A stretch of DNA of 64,000 bases from Cherax quadricarinatus (lineage: Eukaryota; Arthropoda; Malacostraca; Decapoda; Parastacidae). The notes below the pieces were generated by a model that was not told the origin of the DNA, made no database searches, and was given only the letters and a program-made list of their open reading frames with translations. Position numbers and translations under genes: made by a program. Positions 22,218-34,550 of this stretch are shown here, in pieces. Numbering within the stretch: position 1 is the first letter of the stretch; every line of letters begins with the position of its first letter. Where the stretch lies: contig NC_091378.1 of NCBI RefSeq assembly GCF_038502225.1, positions 11,003,456-11,067,455 on the forward strand. Reading direction: 5' to 3'.

Positions 22218-22266
22218 TTTTATTATAATAAAAAAAGAATCGCTAAACCACAAGGGCTGCACGTTT
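22218..22266 (-). mobile_element. Solo 3' tail of the I-like family
   Basis: Only the last ~45 bp of the family are present: TTATTATAATAAAA, then AATCGCTAAACCACAAGGGCTG, matching the 3' terminus of copies A-F. A dead-on-arrival, extremely 5'-truncated insertion is the simplest reading. Confidence 0.6.
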
Positions 22267-22624
22267 TGTTAGGTACCAAAAGGACTAAATAAACCTTCAT
22301 TGAGATCTAAAACGTAAAATACATCTCAGAAGAATGACACGTTAAGCAGTGGAATACAATCTACAAGCAGGTGACTGAAGTGTGTCCATTCATCAATCTC
22401 TGGATATCCTTGTTCATTATTCTGGTTTAAAGAGCCTTGCTAAACTAGCTAGCTGCTTTATTAATTCCAAGAGATTGCTACCTCCATAGAATATACATTA
22501 GTGCTGGATTGAGCAAGATGACATTGGTGAAGAGGATTCAGGGAAACATGTTAGCCGAACCTTGTTCCTTACAGTGGGAAGAATTTAATGCACCCTGAAG
22601 AATGGGTGGGGATGTTGTATTTCA
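22267..22624. other. Non-coding spacer, nothing recognised
   Basis: No open frame of note and no repeat recognised. It ends at the insertion point of copy E. Confidence 0.5.
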
Positions 22625-22625
22625 C

Positions 22626-22636
22626 ACTGATATCAG
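22626..22636. repeat. Target-site duplication of copy E (left)
   Basis: ACTGATATCAG, matching ACTGACATCAG at 34540-34550 with one transition. Confidence 0.75.
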
Positions 22637-22675
<39 letters not shown>

Positions 22676-25600
22676 AAAAAGTGCTAAGCCACAAGAGCTA
22701 TACAGCACTGCAGGGTAGGGAAGGAAGCAAGGGTATCGGGTGGCAGAAGGGGGGGGAGGGACGATTAGTAGGTTACAGAAAACAGCATGGCAGGGGATAG
22801 TACAAGGGTCGAGGGTAGCAAGAGTTAGGTAGAAAGGGCTGAAGGGATCAGAGTTTGTGGAGTAAGTCAGTTGTTGTCAAATAGTCAATGAGAGAGTCCG
22901 GATGAAAGGTGGATCCATCAGCGAGAAGGGAAGGTAAAGAGAGCAGCAGAGCAAAGATGACCGAGGTAAATTCTGCGTGCTCGTTGATAAAGTGGGCAGT
23001 CTAACAATGTGGCTGACCGATAATGGAACCTGACAATTCTCAGAGGAGCAGGGCGCCTCTCCACAAGAGATCCACGAGCAAGACGAGTATGGCCAATGCG
23101 AAGGCGGGAGAGAGTAGTCTCCCAACCTCGACACTGGTGACAAGAAGATGGCCAGTAACCTATACTCAGTTTAATAGAACAAAGTTTGTTATTGAGCAGA
23201 GTAGACCAACGTTGTTGCCAACGAGTGTGAAGGTAAGTAGCTATTACAGCAAAATAGTCCGGAAATGGAACACCTCTACATGAAATTGGTAGATCATGTA
23301 CTGCTGACCGCACAGCAGTGTGCCTGTTCATTGCCCTGTACGTCAACATGACCAGGGACCCAACAAAAAACTATCTTCATGCTTGGTAGAGATACGATGT
23401 AGCCAAAGTTGTATGCGGAGAACTAGAGGGTGAGGTGTATCAAATTTCTGTATAGCCTGTAGAGCACTAAGGGAGTCAGAACCACAAATGATGACAGGCA
23501 TAGATGCGATACAAATAAGTGCTGCAAGAATGGCATACAATTCAGCAGTAAAATTGCTAGCCAAAAATAATAAATGCCCTCGCACGACGCTGTCCGGAAA
23601 CACTGCTGTGAATCAGATGCCATTAGAAGATTTAGAGCCATCTGTGTACATGGCAATGGCATGAAAATGAGAGTCAAAGTGGAGAAAAAGAGCGGAAAGC
23701 CACCGTAGGCAGTTGGGCTTTCGAGCAAGGGAGTGAGAACAAACAGACCTGAACAGCTGGAACTTCCCAGGGGGGTAGGGAAAAGTGAGATGCTACATGA
23801 ACATATAAAGGCGGTAATTGAAGGGAAGACAAGAGCGAATGTAGGCAAAGAGAAGGGACGGAGCAAACGGGCGGCGAACCAATAAAGAATGTCTACTAAT
23901 ATCAGTGACCATTCTATAAATGGAAGGTTTGCAGAGATCACGAGAGCGTACATAGTAGCGAAGGCAATGGGCATCAAGGTGATCAGACAAGGATGGAACA
24001 TTCACTTCTGCATAGAGGCTCTCAACAGGGGAAGAGCGAAAAGCACCAAGGCATAAACGTAATCCTTGGTGATGGATGGGGTTAAAGCTAGAGTAGCAGG
24101 AGAGGCCACTGAAAAGAGCTGGTCACCATAATCGAGTTTTGATAAAATGAGGGCTGAATGTAGGCGAAGGAGAGTTCGACGATCAGCCCCCCGCCCCCCC
24201 CCCCCCATGAAAGATGAGCAAGGGTTTTAAGAAGGTTCAGCCGGCTGTGACAAGTTGCCTTTAGAGGTGATGTGGAGTTTCCAGGATAACCTACGGTTAA
24301 AGAGAAGGCCTAGAAACCTGATTATCATGTTCAGGGATACGGGAGCCATCGAGGTACAAAGAATGATGGGAGATGTCAGAGCATCTAGTGAAAGTAATTT
24401 GGCGAGTTTTTGTACTGGAAAATTTAAACCCGTTCGCGGTGGCCCAATTGGAAACCACTGTCGACCGCATGCTGGAGAGAAACTAATGAGGTCACAGTCA
24501 GCACCTGCACAAGCAATAGTGAAGTCATCTACATAGTGATGACCAAATATTGGATGGAAGAACAGAGGCCAAATCATTTATAGCAGGAAGAAAGTGATGT
24601 GCTCAGAATATCCCTGAGGGACACCTTCAGCTTGGACAAAGTCTGGGGAGAGCGCATTATTGACTAACACGGAAATGTCTGTCATTTAAAAAGTTCTTAA
24701 GGAAAGATGGTAGATTGCCTTGGAGGCCTAAGGAGTGGCCTTTCGCCAAAATATTATACCTCCAAGTTGTGTCGTATGCCTTCTCAAGGTCAAAAAATAT
24801 GGCAATAACCGAGTGGTTATTCACAAAGGCATTACGAACATATGTATCCAAGCATGTAGTAAGGGATCTATGGTAGAATGGCCCTTGCAAAAGCCATATT
24901 GACGAGTGGAGAGACTCGTGGGTCTCTAAATACCACACTAAACATCCATTTACCAGACGTTCCATCACTTCGCAAACTGCAATGGCAAGAGCGATGGGTC
25001 GATAGTGGGAAGCTTAATGTTCCATAGTACCCGGTTTGTGGAAAGGGAGAACAATGGCAGATTTCCACAGCTGTGGAAAAGCTCCTTGTGACCAAACAAG
25101 ATTGAAAAGGCATAAGAGGACTGCAAGGACTGACTTATTTAAATTTTGTAACATACGAATATAAATGTCAGGCCCAGCTGTCGATGATCGGCAAGCTGAG
25201 TGTGTTTCTTCCAATTCCTGAAGTGTAAAAGGGACATTATACTGTTCTCTGAAAGAAAAGTCCAAGGGTGTTAACTCTGGCAGACACAGGAAAGAAACGA
25301 GGGGCAGAGATGGAGCCTCAGAAATATGGACAAGATGATTGCCAATTTCAATGGCAACATCTAGAGGGTTTGCTACATCAACACCGGCAACCCGCAGAAC
25401 AGGAGCCGGGTCAGGAGAATATTTACCACTCAGTTTGCGTACTTTTTTCCAGACTGCACTCGGAGGAAGAAGGGGTGATGGTGGAGACAATCTCGCCAGC
25501 AAGTGCGTTTAGCGTGATGGATGACACTGCGAGTCATTGCATGCTTCTGCTTAAAATCAAGAAGTCTCTCAGTGCTTCTATTTTACAGGTACCTGCCCCA

Positions 25601-26722
25601 CGAAGAACGTTTCAAACTTACTGCACGAGCACAAGCAGACCACCAAGGCACGCATTTCTGAGAATGCCTGCCTGAGGTTTGGGGTATAGAATGAGAAGCT
25701 GTGGTTAAAACTGAGGCCGAGAAGAGGTGTAAAAGCTCATCAATGGAGGACGAAGAAGGAACCTCACTAAAAACAGTTGGTTGTGAGTAAAGGTCCCAAT
25801 TTGCCTGATCAAATTGCCAGCGTGGGTTACGAAGATGTGGTGAACACGAAGGGGAAGTAAGAATGATTGGAAATGATCGCTGTCATGTAAATCTGGGAGA
25901 ACAGACCAGGTGAAGTCTAGTGCAGTGGAGGAAGAGCAGACAGATCGATGCAAGAGAGTACGAGGATCAAAATGAGTGCGAGTACCTGTATTTAAAACAT
26001 GGAGGGGGGGGGGGAAGTAAGAAAAGCCTCTAGCTGAATGCCACGGGAATCACAGTAAGACACCCCCCCCCAGAGAAAATGATGGGCATTAAAATCGCCA
26101 GGCAACAGAAGTGGTGGCGGTAATGACGAAACAAGAAAGGCAATATCTTTAATAGATGATGCTCGAGAAGGAGAGAGGTACAAAGAACAGTGTATACCAC
26201 CTATACAGGTGGATATGGGTTGCTGTGTAATGCAGCGAAGTACGAACAAATAGCTGATGGTACAAATTATCAGTGCATAGAAGGGCACTTTCGTTCAAGG
26301 TCCCATCAGGAAAGGGATCCGAAGAAAATAGTAAATTATAGCCCGAGATGGGATAGATAACAGCAGAGTGTAATTTTGGTTCTTGTAAGCAAACACCAAC
26401 AGGGGAAAATTGGGAGAGCAACATCTGAAGTTCACCCCGATTACCCCTGAGGCCGCGTATATTCCACAGGTAAGGGTACTTATGGACTAAAGGGGTTAGG
26501 AAAGTCAACATGTGGTGGCAGTGGAAAACGTTTAAGCAACGAAGGAACGGTGCACTGTGAAGAAAGGAGTTGAGCAGATGGAGAAGATGAAAGAGAAGGA
26601 ACAGAGGGTGGATCAGTGTCCATTGATGGTTTGGTCTGCAATATATTCAGAGTGTTTCAAGTGTTTCAGAGTTCAGAGATGTCGTATGGGAGACAATATT
26701 GGAGATGGAAGTAGTAGTATGA
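22637..26722 (-). mobile_element. I-like retrotransposon copy E, 3' half
   Basis: It begins with a long (ATT)n tail (22637-22673), then RNase H (22918-23660), RT (23800-25500), endonuclease (25700-26470) and the ORF1 tail up to 26722, where it stops at the insertion of CR1-like element 1. Frames are broken throughout. Small in-frame and out-of-frame deletions relative to copy A are common. The 5' half resumes at ~32285. Confidence 0.88.
22877..26511 (-). pseudogene. ORF2 (EN-RT-RNase H) remnant of copy E
   Basis: Pieces: IRGLRGNRGELQMLL near 26440, LPGDFNAHHFLWGG near 26080, motif A FFDLEKAYDTTW near 24800, YVDDFTIACAGAD near 24530, and RNase H pieces such as FTAELYAILAALICIA near 23540. A poly-C run at 24190-24206 and many short deletions break the frame. 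Not translatable. Confidence 0.8.
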
Positions 26723-27237
26723 GTATATAATCTAGTGATACCAGTGAATAGCAGAATACAGTGTTGTAGTAGCAACTAACCAGTATTATAATGGTACTTA
26801 GTGGAGTGGAGTGACTTTCATTAGTTTCTTTTTTCTTGAAATACCAGACGTTACTGTGAATTTCATATAACCTGTAGTTACCAGCGGTCGCAAAATACAC
26901 AACGAGAAGCAATTATTACTACAGAAAAAGCGCCCTTCCTCCAAAATTTGCACCAGTCAACTATAGTGATAATATAGCATTTATTGTGGTGGAGACGGAA
27001 AAAAAAAAAAAAAATAGAGACGCTAGATACAGCGATTGATAAACAAAGGTGGAGGCTCGACCGTTCGTCATTGTAGGAGTGCCAGCAGTCACCGGCTCTT
27101 CAACACGCAAGTTATACTTTTGTATCAATCAAATCACATATTACTCGGGTAGATAATTTCCAGTAGATCCTTCATGTGTTAGCTCAAATCACCGACCAGT
27201 ATGGTTTAAATAAGTGACCCACTGATCAGATCAGATA

Positions 27238-27825
27238 GACTGGTCCGAACCCTTGACTGGTCCGAACCCTTGACTGGTCCGAACCCTTGACTGGTCCGAA
27301 CCCTTGACTGGTCCGAACCCTTGACTGGTCCGAACCCTTGACTGGTCCGAACCCTTGACTGGTCCGAACCCTTGACTGGTCCGAACCCTTGACTGGTCCG
27401 AACCCTTGACTGGTCCGAACCCTTGACTGGTCCGAACCCTTGACTGGTCCGAACCCTTGACTGGTCCGAACCCTTGACTGGTCCGAACCCTTGACTGGTC
27501 CGAACCCTTGACTGGTCCGAACCCTTGACTGGTCCGAACCCTTGACTGGTCCGAACCCTTGACTGGTCCGAACCCTTGACTGGTCCGAACCCTTGACTGG
27601 TCCGAACCCTTGACTGGTCCGAACCCTTGACTGGTCCGAACCCTTGACTGGTCCGAACCCTTGACTGGTCCGAACCCTTGACTGGTCCGAACCCTTGACT
27701 GGTCCGAACCCTTGACTGGTCCGAACCCTTGACTGGTCCGAACCCTTGACTGGTCCGAACCCTTGACTGGTCCGAACCCTTGACTGGTCCGAACCCTTGA
27801 CTGGTCCGAACCCTTGACTGGTTTC
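27238..27825. repeat. 17-bp perfect tandem array (~34.5 units)
   Basis: The unit TGGTCCGAACCCTTGAC is repeated head to tail with no sequence differences that I can see. It sits inside the presumed leader of CR1-like element 1, ~90 bp before its ORF1. Because 17 is not a multiple of 3 and the unit lacks stops in the relevant phase, it produces a spurious ~198-codon open frame on the minus strand. Confidence 0.95.
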
Positions 27826-27915
27826 AAACGGTTTCGTTGTGCACCACCTAGCAGGTTAATAGAATATTCAAGAGGTTGCTAGTAGAATTGCAGTAAATCA
27901 ACCATTCAAATCATT

Positions 27916-29173
27916 ATGAAGCTGTGTGTAGTCTGTGGTCAGTCAAACAAACGGGCTTCCACATGCATAAATTGTCATTTTTGTGGAAATTGGTGTCACG
28001 CCCCTTGTGCAGATATCCAAGAACTAGCTACAAGCAGTATTAAAACAGGGAAGTGTTTTTGGGTATGCCCAAATGAGATAAATCTGTGGACTAAAATCAC
28101 AAGGGTATTAAAAGAGGTCAACATCAAAGCTGCTTTCATAGAAAACCTGGAAGCTTTCTACAACAGATGGGAACATAAAAAGTCCGGGCTGAATGGTACT
28201 GCCCTTGATACTGGCCATGTAGTCAGAAACTAAGGCTGGAGATGATGTCCTGGTAGTCAGTAAATGGGGGGCTGATAGTGCTGTCCTGGGAGACAGTAAT
28301 GGTGAAGCTGGAGGTGCTGTCCTGGGAGACAGTAATGGTGAAGCTGGAGGTGCTGTCCTGGGAGACAGTACTGGGGAAGCTGGAGATGCTGTCCTGGGAG
28401 ACAGTACTGGTGAAGCTGGAGATGCTGTCCTGGGAGACAGTAATGGTGAAGCTGGAGATTTTGTCCAGGTAGTCGGGAATTATACGCAGGAAGGAATACA
28501 TATGAATGACCTCATAGGGGACAGGAGCCATAGTAGGGAAACAAGTGTAGTCAAAGATAAGATAAAACCAATATTGCAAACTAGAAATACCGCAGGAAAT
28601 AGCAAACAAGAGGACTCCACTAGCAATAGTGAGGATATATTACCAAAAACAAATGGTGGGAGCTCCATTGTTGGTGCTAGGGAGGATAGAAGTAAGACAG
28701 GGAAACATGCACCAACAGGGAATACAGTCACAGAAACCCAAGGCAAACGGAAACCAAGCCTGTGCACATACTATGCACTTGGTATCTGCTGGCATGGGAA
28801 ATCTGGAAAAACAGATGGGACGTGCAACTATGACCACCCTAGAAAATGCCATGCCCATATGGCAACAGGAAAATGCAAACTCCCTTCCTGTAAGCTTTTT
28901 CACCCTGAACTGTGTACCTCTTCAGTACAGGAAAGACTGTGCTATAACTTAAATTGCCAGGCATACCATCTAAAGGGGACAAAAAGATACAAAACATCCA
29001 GGCCATGGGAAAACCTGGGTAGCCACAGCCACTCAAGAGGGAGAGGTTTTTTAGTGCCAGGAAGGAAAAAAAACTGGCAGGAAATGGCAGAAATCGTACA
29101 CCAAATCCAGTCATTCCTGGAGTGGAACCACAGTCGATGGCCTCCACTCCAAACCAACAGATACAGATACTAA
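27916..29173 (+). pseudogene. ORF1 of CR1-like element 1 (PHD-like and CCCH-like fingers, one frameshift)
   Basis: The first part (27916-28233) starts with ATG and has a Cys/His cluster (CVVCGQSNKRASTC, then CINCHFCGNWCHAPC) resembling the PHD/treble-clef fingers of CR1-type ORF1 proteins. A frameshift near 28225 moves the frame, which then runs through a 12-residue repeat (28290-28460) into a Ser/Lys-rich region. CCCH-like fingers follow: CTYYALGICWHGKSGKTDGTC, then NYDHP, CKLPSCKLFH and CYNLNCQAYH. Such proteins bind RNA or DNA in the retrotransposition complex. Coding overlap with ORF2 is ~50 bp. Confidence 0.7.
28290..28462 (+). repeat. 36-bp tandem repeat inside ORF1
   Basis: About five units of GCTGTCCTGGGAGACAGTAA plus 16 more bases, each encoding a 12-residue unit AVLGDSNGEAGG with small variations (S/T and N/T). 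The length is a multiple of 3, so copy number can vary without breaking ORF1. Confidence 0.85.
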
Positions 29174-32100
29174 TGCCGGAAAAAAAATCCCCCCCCAGTA
29201 CCAACAATACCACCAGTCCGATAACATTCTTCTTTGCAAATATACAGGGTCTAAAGCCAGCAACAAACAACAAAATACCTTTCATCCGTGGACTGCTTGC
29301 AGAGGCAAAGGCAATGTTCGCGGCTTTCACTGAGACCCACATAAAGGATCACTTGGACAACGAAATATGGATCCCAGGTTACAACCTATACAGATGTGAC
29401 AGAGTGAACAGGCAAAAGGGGGGGGGGTTGGCCTGTACATTGCAGTCACTTGTTTGCACAGAACTGCTAAATGCCTCAAATGATGTAGTGGAAGTTTTAG
29501 CAGTAAAGGTCGAGAACCAAAACCTAGTCATTGTGATAGTCTACAAGCCTCCGGATGCAACATCCCAGCAATTCCAGGAACAGCTGTTAAAAATTGACCA
29601 CTGTCTGGAAAACCTTCCAGCTCCTGCACCCAACATCTTGCTCCTGGGGGATTTCAACTTAAGGCACCTAAAATGGAGGAATATAGCAAATAATATTGTT
29701 GCAGTAATAACACCAGGAGGCAGCTCTGATGAAAACTCACACTCACGCGAGCTTTTAAATCTCTGCACAAAATTCAATTTAAACCAGCAAATAATAGAGC
29801 CTACTAGACTGGAGAATACACTAGACCTCATCTTCACTAACAATGATGATCTGATAAGAAATATCACCATATCAAAAACAATATACTCAGATCACAACAT
29901 AATTGAGGTTCAGTCATGTATGCGCGGAGCCCCAGACCGACATAATGAGATTAGTCACGAGGGAGCATTCACCAAATTCAACTTCAATAACAAAAACAAA
30001 GTGGGACCAAGTAAACCAAGTCCTAACCGATATAAGCTGGGAAGATATACTAAGCAACACAGACCCCAACTTATGCCTAGAACAGATTAACTCGGTAGCA
30101 CTCGATGTATGCACAAGGCTTATTCCTCTAAGGAAAAGGAGGAGTAGATGTAAAACAGAAAGAGACAGGCGCTCCCTTTACAGGCGACGGAAAAGAATAA
30201 CAGAGCGGCTAAAAGAGGTCAATATATCTGAAATGCGTAGGGAGACACTGGTCAGAGAAATAGCAAGCATCGAACTTAAGCTAAAAGAATCCTTTAGGAG
30301 TCAGGAATCGCGGGAAGAACTAAAAGCCATAAATGAAATCGAAAGAAACCCAAAGTATTTCTTCTCCTATGCCAAATCAAAATCGAGAACAACGTCCAGT
30401 ATTGGGCCCCTACTTAAACAAGATGGGTCCTACACAGATGACAACAAGGAAATGAGTGAGCTACTCAAGTCCCAATATGACTCAGTTTTTAGCAAGCCGC
30501 TAACCAGACTGAGAGTCGAAGATCAAAATGAATTTTTTATGAGAGAGCCACAAAATTTGATTAACACAAGCCTATCCGATGTTATCCTGACGCCAAATGA
30601 CTTCGAACAGGCGATAAATGACATGCCCATGCACTCTGCCCCAGGGCCAGACTCATGGAACTCTGTGTTCATCAAGAACTGCAAGAAGCCCCTACCACGA
30701 GCCTTTTCCATCCTATGGAGAGGGAGCATGGACACGGGGGTCGTCCCACAGTTACTAAAAACAACAGACATAGCCCCACTCCACAAAGGGGGCAGTAAAG
30801 CAACAGCAAAGAACTACAGACCAATAGCACTAACATCCCATATCATAAAAATCTTTGAAAGGGTCCTAAGAAGCAAGATCACCACGCATCTAGAAACCCA
30901 TCAGTTACACAACCCAGGGCAACATGGGTTTAGAACAGGTCGCTCCTGTCTGTCTCAACTATTGGACCACTACGACAAGGTCCTAAATGCACTAGAAGAC
31001 AAAAAGAATGCAGATGTAATATATACAGACTTTGCAAAAGCCTTCGACAAGTGTGACCATGGCGTAATAGCGCACAAAATGCGTGCTAAAGGAATAACAG
31101 GAAAAGTCGGTCGATGGATCTATAATTTCCTCACTAACAGAACACAGAGTAGTCGTCAACAGAGTAAAGTCCGAGGCAGCTACGGTGAAAAGCTCTGTTC
31201 CACAAGGCACAGTACTCGCTCCCATCTTGTTCCTCATCCTTATATCCGACAGACAAGGATGTCAGCCACAGCACCGTGTCTTCCTTTGCAGATGACACCC
31301 GAATCTGCATGACAGTGTCTTCCATTGCAGACACTGCAAAGCTCCAGGCAGACATCAACCAAATCTTTCAGTGGGCTGCAGAAAACAATATGAAGTTCAA
31401 CGATGAGAAATTTCAATTACTCAGATATGGTAAACATGAGGAAATTAAATCTTCATCAGAGTACAAAACAAATTCTGGCCACAAAATAGAGCGAAACACC
31501 AACGTCAAAGACCTGGGAGTGATCATGTCGGAGGATCTCACCTTCAAGGACCATAACATTGTATCAATCGCATCTGCTAGAAAAATGACAGGATGGATAA
31601 TGAGAACCTTCAAAACTAGGGAGGCCAAGCCCATGATGACACTCTTCAGGTCACTTGTTCTATCTAGGCTGGAATATTGCTGCACACTAACAGCACCTTT
31701 CAAGGCAGGTGAAATTGCCGACCTAGAAAATGTACAGAGAACTTTCACGGCGCGCATAACGGAGATAAAACACCTCAATTATTGGGAGCGCTTGAGGTTC
31801 CTAAACCTGTATTCCCTGGAACGCAGGAGGGAGAGATACATGATTATATACACCTGGAAAATCCTAGAGGGACTAGTACCGAACTTGCACACGAAAATCA
31901 CCCACTACGAAAGCAAAAGACTTGGCAGACGATGCACCATCCCCCCAATGAAAAGCAGGGGTGTCACTAGCACGTTAAGAGACCATACAATAAGTGTCAG
32001 GGGCCCGAGACTGTTCAACTGCCTCCCAGCACACATAAGGGGGATTACCAACAGACCCCTGGCAGTCTTCAAGCTGGCACTGGACAAGCACCTAAAGTCA

Positions 32101-32223
32101 GTTCCGGATCAGCCGGGCTGTGGCTCGTATGTTGGTTTGCGTGCAGCCAGCAGCAACAGCCTGGTTGATCAGGCTCTGATCCACCAGGAGGCCTGGTCTC
32201 AGACCGGGCCGCGGGGGCGTTGA
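29122..32223 (+). pseudogene. ORF2 (endonuclease-RT) of CR1-like element 1, three frameshifts
   Basis: Endonuclease: ITFFFANIQGLKP near 29220, AFTETHI near 29325, LLLGDFNLRHLKW near 29640 and YSDHNIIE near 29890. The frame shifts near 30000. RT: NYRPIALTSHIIKIFERVLRS near 30810, GQHGFRTGRSC near 30920, motif A IYTDFAKAFDKCDHG near 31020, motif B SVPQGTVLAPILFLI near 31200 in another frame, and motif C FADDTRICM near 31280 after a further shift. The C-terminal part to 32223 is open. No RNase H domain follows. Two of the shifts are only ~120 bp apart. Confidence 0.82.
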
Positions 32224-32264
32224 CCCCCGGAACTCTCTCCAGGTAAACTCCAGGTCTCCAGGAA

Positions 32265-33875
32265 TCAAGGGAGACGGGGTGGTGAAAGGGTGAGAGAACT
32301 GGAGAAGTGCAGGAGGGGACAGAAGAGGCAGAAACTTAGGAGGGGACAGGGCAGGAAGGCACAGTACAAGGAAGAAGGTGAACCTCCATACTTGTAATAG
32401 AGCCAGTGAAAGGGGAAGGCCCAGGTACAGAGACTGGGAAGGTCAACTGTGGAGGTGGATGAAGGGAAGGAGGGGTTAAAGGAGATTTTTTGGACTTCTG
32501 AGAAGTAGAGGGACGATTGGGAGGTTGTACGAGGTCTTGTCGATACCGGGGTTTGCGAGGGAGAACACGAAGTGAGAACAGACTGAGGTGTTGAAGTAGG
32601 GATGTCTGAACCCAGGACAGCAAAAGAATTAGATGCAGGAGTGACTATGGGACTGGCAACCACAGATGATGCTGCAGAAGATGGGACCCCAGAAGTGGGG
32701 GGGGCGTTTTGAAACAAGAATAAGAAATACGGGGTAGTCTCCCTTGGAGGCAGAGATGAGAAACCGCCATAGCACAAGGGAGACCTTCTGCCTCTGAGGC
32801 AACGAATTTCCCCACTAATTCAAGTAGACCTGGCAGCGGCAAGAGTATGAAGGGTGAGCCTCATGACAATTAAGGCAAGAGAGATCGACTGCAAGGTGTA
32901 TTATAATGGTCATCAGCACCACAGACTGGGCATTCGGCTATAGATCTGCAATATTTTGCTGGGTGGCCAAATCGCCAGCAATTTCTACACTGTTGCGGTG
33001 TAGGGATCACCTCCTTAACTTGTAACCAATGTCCTGCTACATAAACAGAGGATGAGAGTTCACGGCTGTCAAAAGTTAAACGAGCCACATTGCAAGGGTA
33101 TCGTCTCCGCCCACGGGCAGGAAGAACAAATGTCCACCTTAAGAATTGGGAGATCTTGGAGTTCCAGCTCTTCGAGAATGCCATTGCCACATGTCTGGAA
33201 ATTGTTGGACTATGGTATGGGGCAGAATGACAGTACCACTACAAGAACTGAGGGAATGATGTTTTTCGATAGTGATAGGAATAGTATCGACATGTGAAAG
33301 AAGAGAGATCATGAGCATGGGTAGCATTCTGTACTGTGATGATACACATACCACTCTTAGGAGCATGAAAGGAAATATCTCTACCAACATGGCGTAGGAG
33401 CACTTTGCCAATACTATGGTTGGAAAGATAGGCATTAGAAGAAGTGGGTCTTAAAGTAAAGAATTTAGTTCATTGTGTGGTCAGAAACCGAGTGTGGAGA
33501 GGGAGTGTATGACGTGTCTGTCTTTTCAGAGTAGAATGGGAAGGTAACGAAGTAACGTCATCAGGAGATTGTCGTTGGCATTCAGAAGTGGGACCAGAGT
33601 TGGTCCGACGTGGGACGGGCTGGCAATTCGAAAATTGCTGCACCGTAGAGGAAGAGGGAGAGGCTGGAAGCATAGTCAAAGGAGAGCAGAGGTCAGAAAT
33701 TGAAGGTGTCAGTCGAAATCCCGGCACCTGAAGTGGGTGACGAAACAGCACCATCAAGAGGTACAGGGGTCTTAGGAGTGTTCGAAGAGTGGCCAAAAGA
33801 CGAGGAGAGGTCAGAATGGGGTGCAGCAACAATAAGGGGCCCGAGGGTAGTGGGGTCATGGATTGGAGACTCCAT
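32265..33875 (-). pseudogene. ORF1 of copy E, broken
   Basis: Pieces: N-terminal MESPIHDP near 33870, LPARGRRRYPCNVARLTFDS near 33110, knuckles CRNCWRFGHPAKYC and CPVCGADDHYNTPC near 32985-32900, and a Pro/Ser-rich tail to 32285. Several single-base indels break it. The third knuckle is lost in a deletion near 32885. Confidence 0.75.
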
Positions 33876-34539
33876 GGTTAGGTTACTTTTCTTTGTTTTT
33901 AAGAAAATAAAGAATAAAAAAATGGGGGACCGGGGAGGGATAGTTCCTAGGAGGAATAAAAGGGCCAGAAATCTCCCTATGCGCCCAAGAGAACCTCAGC
34001 ACCGCAAGTAGCGCAGATGCAGCGTGGAACCCGTGCCATACCCTACCCTTAATGCCAGTAAACTAGCAATCTGGGATAGCAACCTCGCATCTGCCGAGCT
34101 ACCTCGGTGGACAAAAGAGGGCGGGCCAGATATCTGCCACAAAGCATACCTCCTTCGGCCAATACCCCCGGAATCCGAAAGGTGGCTTCCAGAGATACAC
34201 CCGTCGCCCAAAAGACACCCAAAGCCACCCTCCGGGATACCGGAGAGGGATCAGGACATCCCCAGGTGATGCAGATTCCACGGCAAACTATGCCACTGCC
34301 AAGAACCTCAACAGAATGGGATGGACTCCAGTACCGTCCCCTACCTATGAACTAGCGTGCCTGTGGGAAAAATCCCAAAGGCCAAAAAAGGAAGGGCAAA
34401 AGGGAGGGGTGGGGAGGGAGAGGATGGGATAGGGAAGGGGGGATTGGGGGTAATTAGGTTTGGTCTGAGGAAGGAGACTGACAGGTCTAATTCCTCAGAC
34501 CAAGAGCCTCTTCATGCCAAGGAATCCCCGTTGAAGAGG
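32285..34539 (-). mobile_element. I-like retrotransposon copy E, 5' half
   Basis: ORF1 tail from ~32285, ORF1 body in pieces up to an ATG near 33875, and a leader ending at 34539 with the family's 5' terminus (GAAGAGG on the plus strand). The right target-site duplication ACTGACATCAG is at 34540-34550. With 22637-26722 it makes one essentially complete but decayed element. Confidence 0.88.
34446..34539 (-). ncRNA. HDV-like ribozyme candidate, copy E
   Basis: P1 CCUCUUCA with UGAAGAGG is intact. P2 is CGGGG against CCCCC and P4 is intact. Three bases are missing between P2 and the P1 3' strand relative to copy A. Confidence 0.35.
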
Positions 34540-34550
34540 ACTGACATCAG

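Larger units (their letters stand above)
26723..32284 (+). mobile_element. CR1-like non-LTR retrotransposon 1 (with 17-bp array in its leader)
   Basis: This plus-strand element interrupts copy E. The order is: leader 26723-27915 with a tandem array, ORF1 (27916-29173) with Cys/His fingers, ORF2 (29122-32223) with endonuclease and RT but no RNase H, and a short 3' end around 32224-32265 with a repeated CCAGG motif. Lack of RNase H and the ORF1 finger types fit the CR1/L2/Jockey side of LINEs. About 45 bp of copy E are missing at the insertion point and no target-site duplication is evident, so the 5' boundary is approximate. Confidence 0.8.

Noticed and set aside
27238..27825. CRISPR-like array
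   Set aside because: The units are directly adjacent 17-mers without spacers, in an animal genome.
27231..27827. 198-codon minus-strand open frame over the 17-bp array
   Set aside because: A by-product of a stop-free 17-bp unit. Its only content is the repeat itself, with no flanking coding sequence.
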